Below, one piece after another: positions 10,991-22,389 of a stretch of DNA of 64,000 bases. A program made the position numbers and the translations under genes. Under the pieces are notes generated by a model. It was not told the origin of the DNA and searched no databases. It worked only from the letters and a program-made list of their open reading frames with translations. Source of the stretch: Sanderia malayensis (lineage: Eukaryota > Cnidaria > Scyphozoa > Semaeostomeae > Pelagiidae); contig RQOL01000915.1 in assembly GCA_013076295.1 (NCBI GenBank), forward strand, positions 620,001-684,000, in the 5' to 3' direction. Numbering within the stretch: the first letter of the stretch is position 1; every line of letters starts with the position of its first letter.

Positions 10991-11856
10991 CAATGCTTAT
11001 AAAAAGGTTTAGATATTATTGTTTGCTAATGCAGAAAATGGTCTCTTTTTCATGGCGTCTTTCTTCTTGAAACGTGTTAAAATAGTTTCTTCAACATCTT
11101 GCACATTTTGTTTTGAATAATGTCCATTTCAAGTTTTGTTTTAAAGTGACTCGAAATCTTGGCTATCAGCCAATCAGATTACAGAGATTTTCTGTTTCTA
11201 GAAAAATCTTTCAATGTGACGTCAGGGGATTTCCCCGCTTCTGGAAAAAATCGTTCGAATGTGGGGCTCAGTGATTTCCTAATTTTGCTAAGTCATCTTC
11301 ATTAGCCAATCAGATTGCAGGAATTTTTCTGCCTCTGGAAATATCTTTTGAATGTGACGTCAGGGGGATTTCCCGAGGGAATTACTTATTTCGGTTTCGA
11401 GTCTTCGGATTGAAAGAGATTTGACGCGTACATTCGAACGCCGTATTCGAAAGTTTCTGATTGGTTCTTTGAATTCAATCTCGAGCCGAGAACGTGAATT
11501 TGCCAGTTCCTTGATATTTTTGTGTTTTCTTGCGATTTATTTAACAAATTTCTATCATCTTATAAGTGCATGAAAAATATGAAATAATTCATTCAATATA
11601 ATCAAGAGATTTTCTTTTTATTGGTGTAAAAATCTTTTTCATAAACAAAACCGTTTTTTAGTTATTAAGCTTTTATGGGTTTTTTATCAGCTTTGACGAT
11701 GTTTTGCAACTTCAAACTAACTTTCCACAGCCTGTCGTTTTCGATTATTTTTTACTGTTCATGCTCTTTTCAATTCTCGAAGACTCTCGCGCATGCGTGA
11801 TATTAACACATTCTACTGCGCATGCGTGTCCTAGGACACCCACCCCATCTCCTACT

Positions 11857-11862
11857 AACAGA
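11857..11862. repeat. Right target-site duplication AACAGA
   Basis: AACAGA directly follows the element end CTCCTACT and matches 5149-5154. Confidence 0.8.
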
Positions 11863-12051
11863 ATAGTAGGTATTTAAAATTACCGGCTTAAATACCTATT
11901 CTGGTACACTTCAATGATTAATCCAATAATAGAAATCATAATTATCTATAGAAATCATAACCAATAGAGTGAGTGCTATTCATAATATGTAAATCCTGAC
12001 AGGAAGATTTGCACTGTAAACAGGAAGATATGCAAACAGGAAGACATTACA
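11863..12051 (-). repeat. 5' LTR of gypsy element, distal piece
   Basis: Continues 5129-5154 after the palindromic insertion. It matches 822-1194 with an internal gap of about 180 bp and ends in CA at 12050-12051. Confidence 0.65.
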
Positions 12052-12694
12052 CCCATGTGCAAGCAAAGTCTATGCTCGTGGTGGAGAAAATGCGTAGTTG
12101 TAATCGAACATAGCCTTGAAATGAAACAGTAAAAAATAAACATAGAAGAGGCTTGCGTGCTGGTGCTTCCCCAGAGGGCTTCCACTTCTCATCTCACAGG
12201 GATTTTGATTTATGATAACTTTTAGAGGAAAGGTCCATTGCGTCTGAAGATCAGGGTAAGTTTTTTATATATTTTCAGAGCATCGAACAGCCATAACCCA
12301 TTGTGCTTGCTTTGTATTTGTGTTGAAACCAGATCAATGTTACAGACTGACATCACAGAACTGGTTGCTACAGAGACTATGTAGCAGCAAATGATTATAG
12401 GAGAGCGTTAAAGGAAGCTTGAAAGTGTAAAAATATAAAATTGCTTGTGTAAAAACAGAAACTAGCAATGCGTAAGACATAAAAAGCTAAGTACTATTTT
12501 GATTTTTATAAAAATACGTCATGGGTAGGCCCACCTAACTTATGTTTCATGATTTAAAGCATCAATTTTGATAATTGTGTTCTTTCTAAAATTTTATACC
12601 ACACCCTGTGAGGACTTTATTGACTTGTATGCAAGCTTGAGGAATCTCACACTGGAAAACAAGATTTCACCAAGAAATTAGATAAGAATGCTAA
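12052..12694. other. No gene seen
   Basis: AT-rich sequence between the gypsy LTR and a small ORF. No convincing coding region, RNA or terminal repeats. Confidence 0.5.
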
Positions 12695-13027
12695 ATGCAC
12701 AGAAACTGGATAAAAAGAAATTGGAGCAAAAATAACATCTATAAAGGAAATAGAATTTACAATATAATATTTACAATTTTAGATATGAACACCAAAACAA
12801 GAATCACGATTATAAACAGACAACTGGACATGTGCAAAGACCACATCAAAAAATCCCAAGAACAGTTACAACATGCCACCAACAACATCCTTACCGTCAT
12901 AGACCACCAAGACACACTGCGCCGCGATAGGGAGTTCTTCGAACAATTAAATAAATCCCTGGACGAAGACGTCATAACCGAGGAAGAACTCGCACAACTG
13001 AACAACATCGAAACACAACCTCAGTAG
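12695..13027 (+). CDS. Small hypothetical protein, probable coiled coil
   Basis: A 110-codon open frame. The part from Met at about 12785 (MNTKTRITIINRQLDMCK) on has charged heptad-like spacing and acidic runs (SLDEDVITEEELAQLNN), suggesting a coiled coil. The codon choice (AAC, ACA, CAA rich) resembles the Helitron ORFs at 17.5-22.4 kb. It sits next to segments shared with that Helitron, so it may be a Helitron passenger. It is followed by a second short Pro/Lys-rich frame (to about 13110). I do not recognise the family and cannot exclude a chance ORF. Confidence 0.35.
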   Translation: MHRNWIKRNWSKNNIYKGNRIYNIIFTILDMNTKTRITIINRQLDMCKDHIKKSQEQLQHATNNILTVIDHQDTLRRDREFFEQLNKSLDEDVITEEELAQLNNIETQPQ

Positions 13028-13299
13028 CCACCAACCCAACTACAGCCCCGGCCATACCCATATCGAAAAACAAAACCACCAAAACAGCAAAGAAAACCCA
13101 GAAAACATTAACTCAGAATTCACTTTCTTTTTAATAATAATTATTATACATTTTTTACATTATTTTCTATTTTTTCACATCAAAAACGTCTTTATCTCCA
13201 ACAAATTCTCTATTCACATTGTCTCTTCACTCTCCCTTTATGTATTCCCGCCTGCAGCGCCGACCAACCCCCTGACAATGATTACATCTGCATAATATA

Positions 13300-13385
13300 A
13301 TCCTCTTGCAAAGATCGATCGCGCGTTGTTTACCTTCTTCAAAACAATGAATCCCTGTTGCATTTTCCACTAATCCGACAGCATC
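13300..13385 (+). repeat. Helitron-related segment, copy of about 16805-16888
   Basis: Shares TGCGTTGTTTACC-like, AACAAT(G/T)AATCCCTGTTGC and CACTAATCC(G/A)ACAGCAT blocks with 16805-16888 upstream of the Helitron ORFs. This suggests that both belong to the 5' part of one Helitron family. Confidence 0.55.
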
Positions 13386-13430
13386 TTCTGTTGTCCTGAT
13401 GGCTTCACACAGCCTGCGGCAACACACGTG

Positions 13431-13990
13431 AGTTATGCTTTGCCATTTTCCTTTATATTGCCTAGGGGAACATAGATTTCCTTTCTCTCTGTGCAATCTG
13501 CTATTATCCCCAATGATAAGTCCATGCCAATATGTATCACTAACATAGGCGTAGAGTTATATTTTCTCCAGGTGGGGCTCAAGTTGAATTTTTTTGGAAA
13601 CTTCATTCTGGGTTTCTTATGATACGGGAAAAAAAACAAGTAATATCAGTTTAAGCAGTAACCTTTCTACTTGGATACTCAAAACGTATTCTTTCTACAG
13701 ATACGTATTGGGTATACGTATTCTTGGATATACGTATCCCTTCTCAGGGGGGCTGCGCTCCCTGAGAAGGACCCAGGAGGGGCTTGAGCCCCTGAGCCCC
13801 CCCAATGTCTACGCCTATGATCACTAACCTAACTCTCTTTAACTATCCTTTATAAATATCAACCAAATGTCAAGTAATACAACCATGGCAGTTCTCAGTC
13901 ACAAAAAAGGAAAACTCAAACAATAGATGCTCCTTGACGTGGTGTTTGAGCTTTTAACTAATGCATCCGGCAATGCCACTCATTTTTCTT
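13431..13990 (+). repeat. Helitron-related segment, copy of 22883-23135, interrupted by a MITE
   Basis: GAGTTATGCTTTGCCAT, TTTATATTGCCTAGGGGAAC and TTTCCTTTCTCTCTGTGC, then (after the MITE at 13544-13819) GGAAAACTCAAACAAT and TGCTCCTTGACGTGGTGTTT, all recur at 22883-23135 just after the Helitron coding region. Together with 13300-13385 this suggests a deleted non-autonomous relative of the Helitron at 16-23 kb. Confidence 0.65.
13544..13819. mobile_element. 276-bp hAT-like MITE
   Basis: It starts CATAGGCGTAGA and ends TCTACGCCTATG (12-bp perfect inverted ends). It is flanked by ATCACTAA on both sides (13536-13543 and 13820-13827), the 8-bp duplication typical of hAT elements. The related segment at 22975-23010 lacks it. 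No coding capacity. Confidence 0.85.
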
Positions 13991-14966
13991 TACAGCCTAT
14001 ACCAGCAATCACATCACCAACAGGCAAGACGTCCATCTGTCAATTCGCCTCAACACACACTATTTTTGGTAAGTAAAATTTTCTTACATTTGCATATACA
14101 TTACATGTCCCACAAAGACTGACGTTATCAAAATTTCATTACCCCCTTTACAACCCATTACTGGGCGTGTCCCAAGAAGGGTGATCCCATGGGAACAACA
14201 TCAAGATTTAAAACAAAATTGTTTTTCTTTGCGTGTCCGACGAACAGTGATCTTATGACAACTTAATCAACTTTCATTAGAACGCATTTCTTAACGTGTC
14301 CGCCAGTGGATAGTCTGATAATGAAAATATGTGGAGCAATATAATTGAATATGATGCAAACGCTTGCTTGGACAAAATATTATCCTTTTTGATTTATGGC
14401 GCATGCATTTGTGTAGTCTATAAGGCCGGGTTTTACCGATAACAATGGTTCAATTGTCGGGACAAAAATTCTTGTACCATCAGGTATTGCGAAATTTGAA
14501 ATTGCAAAATTTTCCCATACAAACCTCTTATAAAAAGTTGCGTGCAAAATTTTATTCTCACGCAAATTAGAAAATTATGTAGCTGAAAACAATTGCAAGC
14601 TGTCATTATTCTCTTTTTAAGACTGCCAATTTTAACAACAAACAAATGAAAAGGAGCTCGTTTCATGAGGTTTCGAGGTTTGACTTGCTTGCAAGTCTTC
14701 GTTTAAAACTTTTCATCATTTAATACTGTTTAAAGAAAGTAAAGAAAAAGAAAGAGAGAGGAAGAACGAAGACTTGCAACTTTGGCAGCTCATTAATTAT
14801 TCATGAGCGCAGGACAAAGACATTGGACAGAATTCTGTCTGCGGCATAGCTTCTTTGATGTATAGTTTCGGCCAATGAAAGAAAGAGAGAACAAAAAGAT
14901 GTCAGTAAATTGCGCTGCACAACAGAGCGAAACAGGGGGAGGAAAGTTTAGTGCATTTAAAAGAAA
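13991..14966. other. Upstream region of the RecQ-like pseudogene, no gene seen
   Basis: No coding region is supported. A short inverted pair (GCAAGTCTTCG near 14691 and CGAAGACTTGC near 14767) and purine-rich sequence precede the helicase start. Confidence 0.4.
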
Positions 14967-15492
14967 ATGGCGGCAGAAAGTACGAGCTGTGGAGATCAGA
15001 ATGAAATCATCGAGGAAACTCTAATAATGGATGCGATCAGTTTTGCTGGCCTAAAACTTGGGTATGATTCACTACGTGAACATCAGATTGAAGGTGCTAC
15101 ATCCATACTTCGAGGTAAAGACACGTTTGTTGCCAAACCAAATGGTTCTGGGAAGTCCTTGATCTTCTTTCTTGTACCATTTGCTGTAGATTTTTTAAGA
15201 GGAAGAACAAGGAGAATAGAAGCAAAACCAGGATTCCATTTCGTAGTTGTCATCAGCCCACTGGTGTCTTTGATGAAAGATCAAATACAGATTCTCTCAA
15301 ATAAGAATGTCAGAGCAATAAATTTGGAAGACCCCTCCAAAACACCAAAAACGCTAAAAAGAAACGATTACTCGTTTTTGTTTTGCTCACCCGAATCAAT
15401 CCTACGGAAGTTTCGATCAGTTTTCAGAAGCAAAGAATTTCAAAAAAATTGGTGTGTATTTTCGTGGACAAAAGTCACTGCATCATCAAATG
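14967..15492 (+). pseudogene. RecQ-family helicase, exon 1 (motifs 0-II)
   Basis: ATG at 14967 opens a frame with RecQ motifs: motif 0 (LGYDSLREHQIEGATSIL), Walker A as AKPNGSGKS (usual PTGSGKS), motif Ia VVISPLVSLMKDQI, and FLFCSPESIL. A frameshift at a run of seven A (about 15447) separates this from the DEAH box, read in the next frame as FVDKSHCIIKW (usual DESHC, so Glu is Lys). A GTATGT donor follows at 15493. RecQ helicases unwind DNA 3' to 5' with ATP. The frameshift, the damaged Walker B and the stop in the last exon make it a pseudogene. Confidence 0.85.
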
Positions 15493-15933
15493 GTATGTAC
15501 ATATAAAACATTAGACCTAAACTCTAAATCATTTTAGACCAAGATCAAGCAAGGGGTTCCGCTATCCATAACAAAACATTTATCAATGAAACAGACACTG
15601 AAAATTAATTTGGACAAATATTCGTTTAACTGACATTTGGTATAAGTATAAATAAATAATGGGTATTTTGCTAACAGATGGGCATGGTGAGGGATGGAAT
15701 AATATTGCTTATGGATAGTTTTTTGTATCACTGGGGGAAGTTAGCTATGTTGCAAGAGAAAATGATCAGAAAATTAAGCCAGATATTTATCACATGACAA
15801 GGTTGCATGGAAAACAAGGTGATCTATGAAAGGTGAATAGCCTCTCAGTATTTCAAGTTTGCCCTGTTGAGTGCTCACATAAAAATATGCATCTTGCAAT
15901 CTTACATTTGCTTATATTTAATTTATCTTGCAG

Positions 15934-16110
15934 GGGAATTACCAGTAAAAAATTCAAAAGTTTCAGAGACTGTTATGCAGATATCTCACAATTAAGATCT
16001 CTTCTTTGAAAGCCCACTCCATTTGCTGCTCTGACTGCAATAGCCACAGTAAAAATTGGACAGGAGATAATAAACTAGAAATAGCTGCTGCTATTCAATG
16101 CCCACGTTTC
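15934..16110 (+). pseudogene. RecQ-family helicase, exon 2 (motif III)
   Basis: After TTATCTTGCAG the reading continues in phase from exon 1 (split Trp codon): GITSKKFKSFRDCYADI, then a stop (TGA at about 16008), KPTPFAALTAIATVKIGQEI (motif III, usual ALTATA), then two more stops. Similarity ends near 16110, where foreign sequence begins. The next helicase motifs appear only at 26.5 kb, so about 10 kb of insertions split the gene. Confidence 0.8.
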
Positions 16111-16142
16111 AAACGCAGAAATGAGTTTGAAACATGGGCATT
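16095..16142. repeat. Hairpin with 19-bp arms at the RecQ/insert boundary
   Basis: CAATGCCCACGTTTCAAAC and GTTTGAAACATGGGCATTG are inverted with one mismatch around a 10-base loop. It lies exactly where helicase similarity ends. Confidence 0.6.
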
Positions 16143-17536
16143 GACTGTAAAATACTGTAAAATATTTCACCCCGTGTTTGACATAAGCGGTTCTGCCACT
16201 GGGTTCTACCTTTGTCCGTCAAACTTTTTGAAAAAACGATCAGAAATTCGAATTTTTCATTAAAGCGGCTTTATCATTGTCCGCCAACCGGCTTTGGAAC
16301 ATTTGTACTTCCATAGGTACAATTACCAGTTGCTTTCAGAAACAATAGTTGATCAAAACTACCAGTTTTGGGAAAAGTGATACATCATCTACCTTATATA
16401 ATATCTGAGCGGTGACGGAAACCCAGGTCAAAGGCCACCCGCTCGGGGTGTTGTGGACCCTCCAGCATTTTCGTGCTTTTCCTGTTCTTTTTCAAAACCA
16501 CTTCGATTCGTTCCCCTTCCAGAGGAGAAGCCTAGAAATTATTTCTTTTTGCCAAATTCGTTTTCGTTTTTCAGATTTTTACACTTTTCTCCCTCGAAAA
16601 TCCTTCCGCCCTTTGTTTTGCTTTGATGTCTGCTTTGTGTACTCTGTCAGATGCTGCAGTGCCCACTGCTCTCCTCGGCTTTTGCTTTGCGTGTGAGGGG
16701 GACGTGTCCCCAGCTTCCTCGCGTACCAAAACATTGAGTCGAACAAAACCTGTTGTGCCATGCGACCCCCGTGGCTAAAGGCATTTGAAATGACGTCGTG
16801 CTTCTGGAAAGATCCATCGTGCGTTGTTTACCGTTTTCGAAACAATTAATCCCTGTTGCGTTTGACACTAATCCAACAGCATGTTTTGTTACTGCGGCCT
16901 TTGATTGACGAGGAAGTTACATCCTTCCTTCGGAATGCGCTTTGCTTTGCAATTCTATTATTATGCTTCGACGAGTAAAGTAATGTGATTTTTATTTTTG
17001 TCCATTGGATACCAAATTTATTACTGCCATCATTGACTTATTGCCGTAATTCTTTCACGAGTTTTATTTGAACAGTTGTTATTGTTACTGTCTCCCGTAA
17101 AGCCTGGTAAGTGCGTTTGCTTTCTACAGTGTGCTTCGCTTAGCTTGCTCACAACATTGCCATGTTGTGTAATTTCGATTTTCCAATCAAGTTCGAGCGT
17201 GCAATTTTTCATCACTTTGCCATTCCACCAGATTTTTATTGCTGAGAGTGCTTTTTTGCATTCAATGTTAACTTCGACTGCAAATCTGAAAATTTATTGC
17301 TATAGGTACGTGTGTTTTCAACGATCTCCCTTTCCTTCCACCGATTTATTGTGCATTTCAAAGAATTCCTCATATTTTACGTGAAATGCTCACGTCATTT
17401 TCTATTCTTTGCAGATACATTTGTTGCCTGCGGGTTTATTTTATACTTCTATTTCGATTTATTCATTTACTGTATTCACCACTGTCATATTTGTACATAT
17501 CTACATATACTTTTCTTCTTTTCTATCGCCGTACCA
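16143..17536. other. Probable 5' part of the Helitron, non-coding
   Basis: No supported ORF. About 16805-16888 matches 13300-13385. The exact 5' Helitron end (TC inserted between A and T) could not be fixed by eye. Confidence 0.4.
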
Positions 17537-20500
17537 GTGCCACGAGCGAATACCAATCGACGTCGCCAACAAAAAAAGGCCTATGAAAGGGCTCGCCGAC
17601 AACCACAGCCTGAAACCCTTGCAACACCAGCGACAGAACAACCAGTGGCTGTTCCCCTCGAAGAGACGCTGCAATTGCAGTTACAGTTACAGCAACAACA
17701 GCCTCAGCAACAAGCAATACCAACATTGCAACTGCAACAAAGCGCTCAGTTTTTCCCCTACCCTTCCCAACAGGGGGGGGAAGCATTGCAAACCGGGATG
17801 GCACCTCTGCTACAGCTACAACAGATGCAACCTGTACAATTCCTGCCGCACGCAAATCCTCCAGCAAACAACACTGATCTTCACCACATCGCACCGATAA
17901 ACAACACCTGTCCACATTGTGGTGCAAAGTATTTCAAGGAGGAGCAGAACACCAGAAACAAGTACACAAAGTGCTGTCGCGAGGGAGCTGTCACACTACC
18001 CCAAATACAGCCTCCATGTGCAGCATTGATGTCTCTCTTCCTTGGTGATACGCAAGAAACACAAAGACAGTCGAAAGATTTTCTTTCTAAATTTCGCCAA
18101 TACAATGCCACCATGGCAATGGCATCCTGGACAGCAAACATACCGCAACTTCACGGTAGGGGGCCACCCGTGATAACAATACACAGCAGTGCATATCACA
18201 GAACAGGTATTTCCAAATTCTGTTCCCACTTCTTTTACTTATTCTCCTCTTTACACAATAATATGTCGATTTTTCAACATTTCAATATTGCATCAACGGT
18301 TTATATCAACTGCCTCGCTTTTCCCTTCAGCCCACCTTCATCAGTTGCAAGGACATCAACCGAAATACGCAGAGCTCTACATCATGGATACAGCTGAAGC
18401 TCTCGAGCACAGAGCCAACAACCCCACCAACAGGGATCTCAACAAAGACACCATCAAGAAGCTCCAAGACGAACTTCTTGCAGTCAACCCATATGCTCAA
18501 GAATACAAGAACATAGGCGACATACTGCAACAACAACAGCAACAAGCAACTGCAGCAAACGAGCCTATTCCCACATTCGACATGGTCATCACATCAAGAG
18601 CTGACCAGGATCACAGGTACCACAGTCCAGCAGCAGCAGAAATAGCAGCAATCTACAGCACAAAGGACGGTGCCGCACCAGATCCAAATGACAGAATCAT
18701 CCACATCCAGAGACATGACGGCTACCTGATTGAGATCAAAGCAACCAATCCAGCAGCCGACCCACTCACATATCCACTGCTGTTCCCATTCGGTGAACAC
18801 GGTTGGGGTACAGCAATCGCAAAACTGCCAGCAGTCCATACACACATCCCCGCTGACCAACCCGAACGCCGCCAGACCAGAGTCACAGCCAGCCAATTCT
18901 ACACATACAGAATCCAAGTCCGAGAACATTTCTCAGCTCTTCACCTGTCAAGACTGCTGTTTCAACAGTACTTGGTTGATGCATTCACCAAGGTAGAAGG
19001 CAGCGATCTCACTTACATCAGAACACATCAGAAGGATCTGAGAGTTGAGTCATACAAATGACTGATGGATCACCTCTACAGACGAGCTGAACACCAAAAT
19101 CTGCTCGCTCAAGCCCACAATCCGGCCACCGCACAGCACATCAATGTTGGACGAGTCATCATCTTACCGTCCTCATTTACAGGCAGTCAGCGAAACATGC
19201 AACAGAATTACCAAGACGCCATGACCATTGTCAGAAAGCACGGCAAGACAGACATATTCCTCACATTCACAGCAAATCCAAGCTGGCAAGAAATCTTGGA
19301 AAATTTGCTACCCAACCAGAAGCCACAAGACCGACCAGACATTGTCACACGTGTCTTCAACTTGAAATTCAAACAACTACTCTGTGACATCCTGGATCTC
19401 AACCTCTTTGGCAAAGTCATCGCATACGTCTACACGGTAGAATTTCAAAAGCGTGGACTGCCGCACACTCACATGATCCTATCTCTCGCCGACCAAGACA
19501 AACCACGCACACCAGAACATATTGATCGCATCATATCGGCAGAGATACCAGACCAGAACACCCACACCCGTGAGCACCACATCGCCAAGAAACACATGAT
19601 GCACGGGCCATGTGGAATTCTCAATCCGTCATGCATTTGCATGCAAGATGGGAAATGCACAAAGAAATTCCCAAAAGACCTCGCACAGCAAACAGAAGTC
19701 AATGTCAATGGCTACCCACTCTACAGAAGACGAGGTATGTCAGCATTTCTTGGACTTCACACTTATAAGTTACATTTTCAATGAATTGCAAACAATGACC
19801 ACACCCTTTCTCGCAGGTAAAACAACTGCTCAACTCCAACAGCACAGAGTTAACGACTCTTGGGTTGTGCCACACAACATCAAACTCCTTCTGAAGTTTG
19901 ACTGTCACATCAACGCAGAAGTATGCACAACTATCAAAAGTGTCAAGTACATCTTCAAGTACATCCACAAAGGCAATGACATGGCACACGTTGAAATCAG
20001 AGAAGGTCACCAACAACCACACGCACACCACGACATTGTCCATGATGAGATACGTCAGTACCTTAACTCCAGATACGTCGGCCCACACCAAGCCATGTAC
20101 AAACTCATGCAATATGAGATGTATGACAAGAGTCACACAATCGTCCGACTTGCAATTCACCTGCCAGACCAACACGCCGTTTACTTCACAGACCCAAACC
20201 AGGCTGCACACAGAAACAACAACAGCATGCTCATGGCTTACTTCACCCTCAACCAGAGGGAACAGAATGCTCACCAGTACTTATATCAAGACATACCAGA
20301 GCACTACACTTTCAACAAGTCCACCAAGCAGTGGCAACAACGCAAGCGGCAACCACCCAAAGGTGTAATCGGCAGAATATACAACGTTCTACCATCAGAT
20401 GCTGAACGATTCGCCCTCAGATTGATATTGCTGCACAGAAAAGGAGCAACCTCCTTCGAAGACATTCGAACAGTTGACGGAATCACTCACGACACGTTCA

Positions 20501-22377
20501 AAAAATGCAGCAAGAGCAATGTCACTCTTGGAAGACGACGCAGAGCACAGACGTTGCTTACAAGATGCAGCTGTCATAAACATGCTTGCACACATGAGAC
20601 AACTGTTTGCAACACTCATCCTGTTTCAAACTCCCAGCAACATCAATGACCTCTTCACAGAATTCCAAGAAGACATGGCAGACGATTATGTCAGACACGA
20701 TCAGCTGCAGGATTCCAACACAACATTCCAGCAGCAACACATCCACATGTGCCTGGCAGACATCCAGAACAACCTGCACATTCACGGAAAATCCCTCCAA
20801 GATTTCCCCGAAATGCCGCAGCTACCTGCCGACTATGCTCAGCCACAACAGCCAGCTGACGAAATCAACATCAAACAAGAACGAGAGCAAGGACAACAAA
20901 TGCTCTAGCAACTCAACCCAGAACAACTGCACATACACAACGCTGTTGTCCATGCCATCGAGACGCAGTCAACAGACAATTGTTTCTTTCTTGACGGTCC
21001 AGCAGGAACTGGCAAAACCTTCCTGTACAACACATTGGTACACAATCTGCAAGCTTCCGGACACAAAGTCAAATGCGTAGCATACTCCGGCATAGCAGCA
21101 ACACTACTCATTCACGGCAGAACAGCACACTCAACATTGCAGATACCAATTCCTCTGCTGGACAACTCCACTTGCAACGTCAAAGCTCAAAGTATCCGAG
21201 CACAACAACTGCGAGACACAACACTATTCGTTTGGGACGAAGCTTCCATGATGCCAGCAACAGCACTCAAAGCAGTTGACCATCTGCTCAGAGACATCAC
21301 AAAAGTCCACAAACCTTTCGGTGGCAAATACTTCGTCCTCGGCGGTGACTTCAGACAAGTACTGCCAGTCATCAAGAAAGCAGGCAGAGAACGAGTGGTG
21401 CAAGAATGCCTCAAGTCACGAAAAGTCGAGGATCTGTGGTCTCATTTCCAACAATTCAGACTCATTACAAACATGAGAGCTGTTCAAGACGAGACTTACC
21501 AAGCATTCTCAGACTGGCTTCTCCGAATAGACAACGGAGTAGAACCTCACGATGATCAACATCAGATCAACCTTCCACAACAAATCTGCATCAAATCTCT
21601 TGAAGATCTCATGAACTCAATCTATCCTCAAGCTGAATCAGCAGATGCACACCTCTTACTGGATCCCAACACCATGTCCGACCGTTGTTGCTTGACACCA
21701 AAGAACGAGTTCTCACATCACATCAACGAACTCATTCTACAAAGACTTCCAACACCACGCAAACAGTACCTCAGCGTTGACACAGTCCAAACAGATGATC
21801 CAGAAGAGGCAGCAGCATATCCCATGGAGTTTCTCAATGCACAGACTCCTGGTGGAATGCCTCTTCACTCACTACAATTGAAGGTATGCATGCACACTAT
21901 ATTTAAACAGTTCTTTTAAATTTCTCTTACTATCCAACCTTACTCAATCTCATTCTCTTACAGGTTGGAGCTACAGTCATTTTACTGAGAAACATCAACC
22001 CAGCAAAAGGACTATGCAACGGAACACGATTAATAGTCAGAGATCTCAAACGACACATCATAACCGCAGAGATCATCACAACGCACAACAAAGGCCAGTA
22101 CGTTATGCTTCCACGCATTACTATGACCTGCCAAGATTCATCATTGCCAATTTCCATGACAAGAAAACAATTTCCAGTCAGACTTGCTTACTGTCTCACC
22201 ATCAACAAAGCACAAGGACAATCCTTGAAATAAGTAGGTATTTACTTGCCACAACCAGTTTTTGCTCACAGACAACTCTATGTTGCTATATCTAGAGCCA
22301 AATCATTCTCCGGACTCAAGGTATTCACACCAAGCAATAACAAAACAAAAAACATTGTCTACAAGGAAGTCCTCTAA
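17537..22377 (+). pseudogene. Helitron RepHel transposase (HUH endonuclease plus PIF1 helicase)
   Basis: Exons by GT-AG and phase: about 17537-18206, 18331-19734, 19817-21883, 21964-22377. Order: basic N-terminus, Q-rich tract, zinc motif (CPHCGAKYFKEEQN...CC), Rep domain with FLTFTANPSW, the HUH motif GLPHTHMIL and the two-Tyr motif YIFKYIHKG, then PIF1 helicase with Walker A GPAGTGKT, DEAS Walker B, GGDFRQVLPV, and C-terminal LTINKAQGQSL and [15 protein letters not shown]. It would nick and peel a strand for rolling-circle transposition. Lesions: stops at about 19059 (TGA), 20906 (TAG) and 22231 (TAA), and a frameshift at an A run near 20503. Confidence 0.93.
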
Positions 22378-22389
22378 AATTTATCTATC

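Larger units (their letters stand above)
5155..11856. mobile_element. 6.7-kb palindromic (foldback-like) element with 6-bp target duplication
   Basis: Two inverted arms (5155-8610 and 8643-11856) flank a 32-bp spacer. The outer ends read AGTAGGAGATGG...CCATCTCCTACT. Immediately outside, AACAGA occurs on both sides (5149-5154 and 11857-11862). The two flanks together rebuild one gypsy LTR, and the other LTR (816-821) shows the site with a single AACAGA. This is therefore a bona fide insertion with duplicated target, not just an inverted duplication. Each arm carries an acidic zinc-finger-like ORF and a satellite block. No transposase is visible. Six-base duplications and AG...CT ends occur in Polintons/Mavericks, and 6-7 bp in Dada elements; assignment to either is unproven. 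Confidence 0.85.
8643..11856 (-). repeat. Right arm of the palindrome
   Basis: About 3.21 kb, the reverse complement of the left arm. It starts at CTGAAGATTAATAAAATC, pairing with the end of the left arm at 8610 across a 32-bp spacer (8611-8642). The order is mirrored: satellite, ORF (10489-10990), terminal region. Confidence 0.9.

Noticed and set aside
5155..11856. Simple assembly hairpin artefact
   Set aside because: Arms differ in length and sequence, and the exact 6-bp duplication with a paralogous empty site points to real insertion; long-read confirmation would still be valuable.
19705..20274. 189-codon minus-strand frame within the Helitron
   Set aside because: Antisense shadow of the Helitron Rep region, which is recognisable on the plus strand.
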